NCBI GenBank assembly: GCA_003644175.1
Contig: QNBS01000045.1
Location: 1 to 10,685 of the forward strand
Reading direction: 5' to 3'
Length of the DNA stretch: 10,685 nt
DNA from: Planctomycetota bacterium
GTDB taxonomy: Bacteria > Planctomycetota > Phycisphaerae > Sedimentisphaerales > Anaerohalosphaeraceae
The stretch's first letter is position 1. The number at the start of each line of letters is the position of its first letter. Positions 7,035 to 10,685 of this stretch are shown piece by piece. The position numbers and the translations under genes were made by a program. The notes below the pieces were generated by a model that was given only the letters and a program-made list of their open reading frames with translations, searched no databases and had not been told where the DNA came from.

Positions 7035-7063
7035 TTGACTTTGTAGCACAATTATGACAATAT
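7035..7063 (+). promoter_or_regulatory. Sigma-70-type promoter
   Basis: TTGACT (7035-7040) and CAATAT (7058-7063) are exactly 17 bp apart, matching five of six and four of six consensus bases. An A-rich tract lies directly upstream. Transcription would begin near 7070, about 370 nt before the secreted-protein start. This is the best promoter in the window. It could drive a separate RNA ending at the terminator near 7282, the downstream genes, or both. Confidence 0.65.
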
Positions 7064-7069
7064 GGTGTG

Positions 7070-7282
7070 TTGCGATACTTAGACAAACTACCATCTTGAG
7101 ACGTTATAATTCTTAGAGGAAGGTGTGGTGAATAAGGCAGACTGCATACGCTTGAATTCTCCCGCTTGTCGTGGGGAGAAAGACACAGTTTCAGCTTGTA
7201 AGCTGAGCAGCCCAACTTTTCCCATCCTTCAATCAAAGCAAATCAAACCCAAAGCCGGCAACGGCTCTGGTTTTTCGTTTTA
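7070..7282 (+). ncRNA. Candidate structured RNA or long attenuated leader, family unknown
   Basis: Between the promoter at 7035-7063 and the terminator ending near 7281 lies about 212 nt rich in potential helices. UUCUCCC (7157-7163) pairs with GGGAGAA (7174-7180). UCAGCUU (7191-7197) pairs with AAGCUGA (7200-7206), leaving only two bases between the arms, so the innermost pairs must open. GAAGG-UG-UGG (7119-7128) pairs with CCA-U-CCUUC (7222-7230), closing a multi-branched domain over both hairpins. I compared it by eye with tmRNA, the small SRP RNA, RNase P RNA, 6S RNA and common riboswitches and found no convincing match. The overall long-hairpin outline is loosely 6S-like, without its conserved bubble. 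The same segment also contains a 51-codon frame (GTG 7128 to TAA 7281-7283) behind AGAGGAAGG, so a small peptide gene is an alternative reading. Whether the RNA is free-standing or a regulatory leader of the next gene is undecided. Confidence 0.4.
7245..7281 (+). terminator. Rho-independent terminator or attenuator
   Basis: The stem AGCCG (7253-7257) and CGGCT (7262-7266) is capped by the stable GNRA-type loop GCAA. An outer helix AAACC/GGTTT (7245-7249 and 7269-7273) extends it across a small internal loop. The T-rich tail TTTTTCGTTTT (7271-7281) follows. It stands about 157 nt before the secreted-protein start, so it could either end a small RNA or regulate read-through into that gene. Confidence 0.65.
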
Positions 7283-7283
7283 A

Positions 7284-7437
7284 CATTCACGGACGATAAT
7301 TGCCGGATAAAAATTGCAAAAACGGCACAATCCGGCATGGATTCTCACGCAGGGAGGCAGGCTTAAGTTTTGCGCATTGTATGCACGCGGCGAGAGGATT
7401 TTTGTATACGAAATGCGATAATTGGAGGAAATGGAAA
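7284..7437 (+). other. Leader of the secreted-protein gene with a dyad
   Basis: This 154-bp stretch has no supported gene. TGCCGGA (7301-7307) and TCCGGCA (7331-7337) form a 7-bp inverted repeat with a 23-nt loop. GCAT-TGT-ATGC forms a small hairpin at about 7374-7384. The frame of the downstream protein stays open back to an ATG at 7300, but this extension is Cys/Arg/His-rich and would sit before a classical signal peptide, so I read it as untranslated. GGAGG at 7424-7428 is the ribosome site. Confidence 0.5.
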
Positions 7438-9639
7438 GTGGAAAAGATATTGGTAAGGATATCAACAGCAGTGCTTGTTATATGCACGCTGATTGTCTCG
7501 CCGGCCGCTCAAGCGATGGTGTTTATTAACGAAGTATTTATCAATCCGCCCGGCAATCAAGTTGACCCACCCGTAGGCGACTTGATACGCGAGTTCATTG
7601 AGTTGATGGGAACGCCCGGCATGAAACTTGATGGTTATGCGGTAGTGGTTTTTAACGGCACGGAACAAAAGTACTATCCGCTTGACAGTATTTATCTACC
7701 TGATAATCTTCCTGATCCCGGTCCGGAGATCGACCAGTTTTTTAGTCTTGACGGCCTGACTCTCGGCGACAATGGCATCCTGGCGCTTGTGATAACGGAT
7801 CCGACCTTTTCTCGTTTTCCTGAACTCAACTCCGCCTCTTCAGACGCTAATTGGGCAAACTGGGACGGCCTTTGGAACGGGGGCCTGAAAGCTGCGGGCA
7901 CTATCGACAATAATGGCTCACTGACTTTTTTATTGATACGCAATCGGCCCGGAATCACCGAAGCAGATCCAACCAATCCGGCCGGACTGCTTTGGGCAAA
8001 AGAGATCAAACACGATGTCTTTCTGGATACACCAGTCTGGGTTGACCCCGATTTTCTCGATCAATGGGGTGATGGAAACATAGACAAAGGTGAGCCTGAT
8101 GGATTAGGCGGCTACTGTCTTGACCTTAGCGGCTTGACTACAACAGGCGATCTTAGTGATGACCTTGAGATAGTCGACGAACTCAGCTACGAACATAATG
8201 CCGGCTGGGAATATGATACCGACGGCAGGCACGTTGATGAAGACAGCACCCATCCATACCTCCCTCACAGGCATGTTCATGCTCTTGACGACCCCGAAGG
8301 ATTCAATCCGGATGCGATTTCTCGTGTAGATTACCGCACCAAAGGCGCCGGCTGGGCGCCGGCGGGAGGCGGCGCCGGCGAGATGGGCAACGGCAACAAC
8401 TGGCAGGACATGGCCACCGAACAATGGATCCGAGGTGATAGTGTCGGGCCTTTTGGTTTTCCACCGAGCTACTATTATGACAATGCAGATAACACTCCCT
8501 CTCTCCAGAATTATAAAACCAATGTTCCGCTGTGGCTTGATGATGGCATCGGCGCCGAGTATGATTTTTCAACGAGTCAGACATACGAGATTATTGCAGG
8601 TTGGATAAATCCTCTTGCGATCCCGTTTATTCCGGGCGATACGGACCGCGACGGCGACTGCGACGATGATGACATTGCAAAAATCGCCGCGGTATTCGGA
8701 GACGACGACTGGATATTCAGCAACAGCTTTCCGGAAGCTCCCGAGACAGACAGGGGCGACCCTAACACTCAAACCAAACCCTGGGACGTTGACGGTACGG
8801 GGGATAACGGCATCGAAGCAAGCGATATGCAGTGGGTGCTTAATTTCCAGGGCGATGCCACCGGCCAAATCGTGGGAAGAGAATATTACGGTTCGACACC
8901 TGCTTCAAGCGGAGTGGTGCTCAATACAAACAGCGCTGTGGTATGCACCATAAGCACATCTGTTAATATACCGGGCGGAAGGACGCTTTCAACGCTGCTC
9001 GTCGGAGATACCGTTGAAATAACGGTCAAAGGTCAATTAACCGCTGGGGCAAATTCCACAACAGACGAAGAAAACGGCATTATGCAATACATTCATGATG
9101 TAATAATTGACACCCCGGATGTTGTAAAGGTTATCTCGGTTGAGCCTTTAGGCTCATTTAATACAACCCGCGCTTCGCTGCAGCAAAAGCAGGGAACAGA
9201 CGGCGATTTGGGAATGGATACCATCAACGGATATACCACCAGCTTTACCGAGGGACTGTCGGCCCCGGACGATATGTATAAAATAACGCTCAGTGTTATC
9301 GGCGGCGGGTCGGCGGATGTTAGTGTTACATCCGCCGCCATGGCGAAGTTCGCCGCCAGCACCCCCGAAGGTGTAAAAGTCGGTCATACTGATAATAATG
9401 GCGACCCGGCAAGTTCATCTTATCCGTCGGCAATATCTGTTTCGACAAATCCCGCGGATATTACTGCAAACGGTTGTATTGATATTGCAGACTTTGGCAG
9501 AATGGCCGCGGCGTGGCTTTCCACTAACCCCGGGCCGGCCTGGGACGCCGATTGCGACATCAGTTCGCCGTTCGACGAAATCGACTTTGCAGACCTGAAC
9601 AGATTGCTTGAAGACTGGCTGACAGGATGTGGCATGTAA
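7438..9639 (+). CDS. Secreted protein with lamin-tail-like, cohesin-like and dockerin-like regions
   Basis: Predicted exported protein of 733 residues. The GTG at 7438 has GGAGG 9 nt upstream and begins a signal peptide: MEKILVR, a hydrophobic core to about residue 20, and cleavage after AQA at 26. Residues about 27-150 resemble a lamin-tail domain (FINEVFINPP, EFIELMGTPGMKLDGYAVVV, then LTLGDNGILALVI). About 150-398 is Asp/Gly/Trp-rich and unrecognised. Residues 399-475 hold two Asp-rich, EF-hand-like dockerin repeats, GDTDRDGDCDDDD-IAKIAAVFG and WDVDGTGDNGIEASDMQWVL. About 492-668 is a beta-rich, cohesin-like segment (VGDTVEITVKGQL, HDVIIDTPDVVKVISVEP, MYKITLSVIGG). The last 60 residues hold another dockerin-like pair (NGCIDIADFGRMAAAWL and DEIDFADLNRLLEDWLTGC) with cysteines. 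No enzymatic motif is visible, so an adhesive, scaffold or surface role is likely. It is followed after 110 bp by a CotH-family gene on the same strand. Export and dockerin calls are firm; the cohesin and lamin-tail calls are by pattern. Confidence 0.85.
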   Translation: MEKILVRISTAVLVICTLIVSPAAQAMVFINEVFINPPGNQVDPPVGDLIREFIELMGTPGMKLDGYAVVVFNGTEQKYYPLDSIYLPDNLPDPGPEIDQFFSLDGLTLGDNGILALVITDPTFSRFPELNSASSDANWANWDGLWNGGLKAAGTIDNNGSLTFLLIRNRPGITEADPTNPAGLLWAKEIKHDVFLDTPVWVDPDFLDQWGDGNIDKGEPDGLGGYCLDLSGLTTTGDLSDDLEIVDELSYEHNAGWEYDTDGRHVDEDSTHPYLPHRHVHALDDPEGFNPDAISRVDYRTKGAGWAPAGGGAGEMGNGNNWQDMATEQWIRGDSVGPFGFPPSYYYDNADNTPSLQNYKTNVPLWLDDGIGAEYDFSTSQTYEIIAGWINPLAIPFIPGDTDRDGDCDDDDIAKIAAVFGDDDWIFSNSFPEAPETDRGDPNTQTKPWDVDGTGDNGIEASDMQWVLNFQGDATGQIVGREYYGSTPASSGVVLNTNSAVVCTISTSVNIPGGRTLSTLLVGDTVEITVKGQLTAGANSTTDEENGIMQYIHDVIIDTPDVVKVISVEPLGSFNTTRASLQQKQGTDGDLGMDTINGYTTSFTEGLSAPDDMYKITLSVIGGGSADVSVTSAAMAKFAASTPEGVKVGHTDNNGDPASSSYPSAISVSTNPADITANGCIDIADFGRMAAAWLSTNPGPAWDADCDISSPFDEIDFADLNRLLEDWLTGCGM

Positions 9640-9682
9640 ATATGAATTACAACAGCAATAATATATTTTAACAATAAAACGG

Positions 9683-9703
9683 CGCCCGAATTGTTTTCGG
9701 GCG
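9683..9703. terminator. Strong hairpin between the secreted-protein and cotH genes
   Basis: CGCCCGAA (9683-9690) and TTCGGGCG (9696-9703) are perfect 8-bp arms around TTGTT. On the plus strand A residues follow, so it is not a canonical terminator for the upstream gene. On the minus strand the hairpin is followed by CCGTTTTATTGTT, a modest T-rich tail. It may protect the 3' end of the upstream message or reduce read-through into cotH. Confidence 0.45.
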
Positions 9704-9749
9704 AAAAAACATGATAAAAGCCATACTTAAAACCTTTCGAGGAGTGATA

Positions 9750-10685
9750 ATGATGAAGACTAAAAGTTTATTAACAAAGATGGTGTTGGCGGGAGTTGTT
9801 CTGTCGGCTGTTGCGATGTTTGACTTGCCGGCACAAGCGGCGATAACATCGGAAAATCTGTTCGACATTGGCACGGTCCATTCGCTTTATATAATAATGG
9901 ACATGTCGGATTCGAACGCCTATGAAGATATGCGTTTTTCCGCCGGCGACGACCCGGGTGAGCCGGAAGGGTCGGTTTACCCAACCGAGATTGAACCTGG
10001 CGTCTATGAACACACATATTGGCAGGCATATATTGCCGATGATCCGGGTGGGGACTTTATCAACGTTGCTATCCGTCGCAAGAGCGACCACGCGTTACCA
10101 GATGAGTCAGACCCTGATAAGTTTTCCTTAAAGATAGATATCAACCGTCAAGGTTTTACGCCGCCTAATCAGCGGTTTGGCGGCAAAAAGAAACTCAGCC
10201 TCGAATGCGGCAGTGACAATGCCCTGATTAAAGAGGGTCTGGCCTGGGCCGCATACAGGGAAACCGGGATGGTCGCCGGCCGGGCCAACTGGATGAAAGT
10301 ATATATAAGTACTGACTGGGGTTCAAGCTATGAGTATAAGGGTCTGTTTGTCAATGTAGAACAGGTTGACAAGGAGTACCTTGAAGACCACATGCCGGAC
10401 AGGCACGAGTACGGTTTCCTGTATAAACTAACCGAATATAACGGCGATGTACAAAAGACACGAGAGGCTGAGACCAATCCGTTTGAGTTCAACTGGTACC
10501 CGTTTGACCATCCTCAGTATATAGCAGAAGACCCAACTCCCGCAGACTGGCTTACTCAGACGCCGCTGCGCGTGGATATGGATCAAATGCTAAAGTTTGC
10601 GGTTGTTGAAAACTTTGTCGCCAACGCCGATGGTACCATCAACAAGGGAAATAACTTTTACTACTATGACTGGGCGACTCACCCG
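9750..10685 (+). CDS. CotH-family secreted kinase-like protein, N-terminal part
   Basis: The visible 312 codons begin with a signal peptide (MMKTKSLLTKMV, hydrophobic core to about residue 24, predicted cleavage after AQA at 30). The region after it follows the CotH fold: a first strand HSLYIIMDMSD, then INVAIRRKS, FSLKIDINRQG, RFGGKKKLSLECGSDNALIK, EGLAWAAYRETGMVAGRANW, a strand block ending KGLFVNVEQVDKEYLEDHM, and YGFLYKL. Near the edge NADGTINKGNNFYYYDWAT (about 292-310) matches the CotH segment with conserved D, N and YxxD residues. In Bacillus CotH is an atypical protein kinase that phosphorylates spore-coat proteins. In non-spore-formers related secreted proteins are often multidomain, with substrates mostly unknown. 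The ATG at 9750 has GAGGAG 5 nt upstream; the next codon is also ATG. The C terminus lies beyond the window. It follows the dockerin-bearing gene on the same strand, so the two may be co-expressed. Confidence 0.9.
   Translation, partial: MMKTKSLLTKMVLAGVVLSAVAMFDLPAQAAITSENLFDIGTVHSLYIIMDMSDSNAYEDMRFSAGDDPGEPEGSVYPTEIEPGVYEHTYWQAYIADDPGGDFINVAIRRKSDHALPDESDPDKFSLKIDINRQGFTPPNQRFGGKKKLSLECGSDNALIKEGLAWAAYRETGMVAGRANWMKVYISTDWGSSYEYKGLFVNVEQVDKEYLEDHMPDRHEYGFLYKLTEYNGDVQKTREAETNPFEFNWYPFDHPQYIAEDPTPADWLTQTPLRVDMDQMLKFAVVENFVANADGTINKGNNFYYYDWATHP

Noticed and set aside
7070..7282. 6S RNA, small SRP RNA, tmRNA or a c-di-GMP riboswitch
   Set aside because: By eye none of the conserved cores is present; the CAAAGCC near 7250 resembles one riboswitch word but belongs to the terminator stem.
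7300..7437. N-terminal extension of the secreted protein from the ATG at 7300
   Set aside because: It would place 46 Cys/Arg/Lys-rich residues before a clear signal peptide; the GTG at 7438 has a good ribosome site and normal export architecture.

Overview
The window most likely comes from a diderm, uncultivated-type planctomycete of the Phycisphaerae/Sedimentisphaerales kind. That placement is an inference. It rests on a secreted protein ending in dockerin-like, EF-hand-type repeats of the 'D-x-D-x-D ... DFxxLxxxWL' style, a neighbouring lamin-tail/CotH pair, an Mla-type lipid ABC transporter whose permease carries a fused STAS domain, and loosely packed intergenic regions with degenerate repeats. 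No rRNA or other phylogenetic marker is present, so the phylum is not proven.

Layout. Positions 1-6558 are read entirely on the minus strand. From the right end of that block leftwards the order is: STAS-MlaE permease (5416-6558), MlaF ATPase (4652-5410), a 276-bp repeat-rich gap, MlaD (3425-4375), an ABC-auxiliary lipoprotein (2790-3428), the MntA antitoxin (2316-2627), the HepT toxin (1970-2326), argininosuccinate synthase argG (671-1906), a REP-like double palindrome (520-610), and the start of a prepilin peptidase gene (1-478, running off the left edge). Positions 6779-10685 are read on the plus strand: tRNA-Lys(CTT), a 586-bp stretch without a clear protein gene that looks like a promoter, a structured RNA and a terminator, then a 733-residue secreted multidomain protein (7438-9639) and a CotH-family secreted kinase-like protein cut by the right edge (9750-10685).

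How the genes work together. The four mla genes should form one inner-membrane complex moving phospholipid between the inner and outer membranes. The permease and ATPase are 5 nt apart, and mlaD and the lipoprotein gene share an ATGA overlap. mntA-hepT is a complete HEPN/MNT toxin-antitoxin pair with an 11-nt overlap and intact catalytic motifs. argG completes the step from citrulline to argininosuccinate in arginine synthesis and sits 63 bp behind the toxin on the same strand. The prepilin peptidase processes type IV pilin or type II secretion pseudopilin leaders. The two right-hand genes encode exported proteins, one with lamin-tail, cohesin-like and dockerin-like regions and one with a CotH fold, and may act together at the cell surface.

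The most unusual items are the candidate structured RNA at about 7070-7282, the double palindrome at 520-610, the repeat mosaic inside the mla cluster, and the co-occurrence of cohesin-like and dockerin-like regions in one chain. I found no CRISPR array, insertion sequence, replication origin or obvious prophage.
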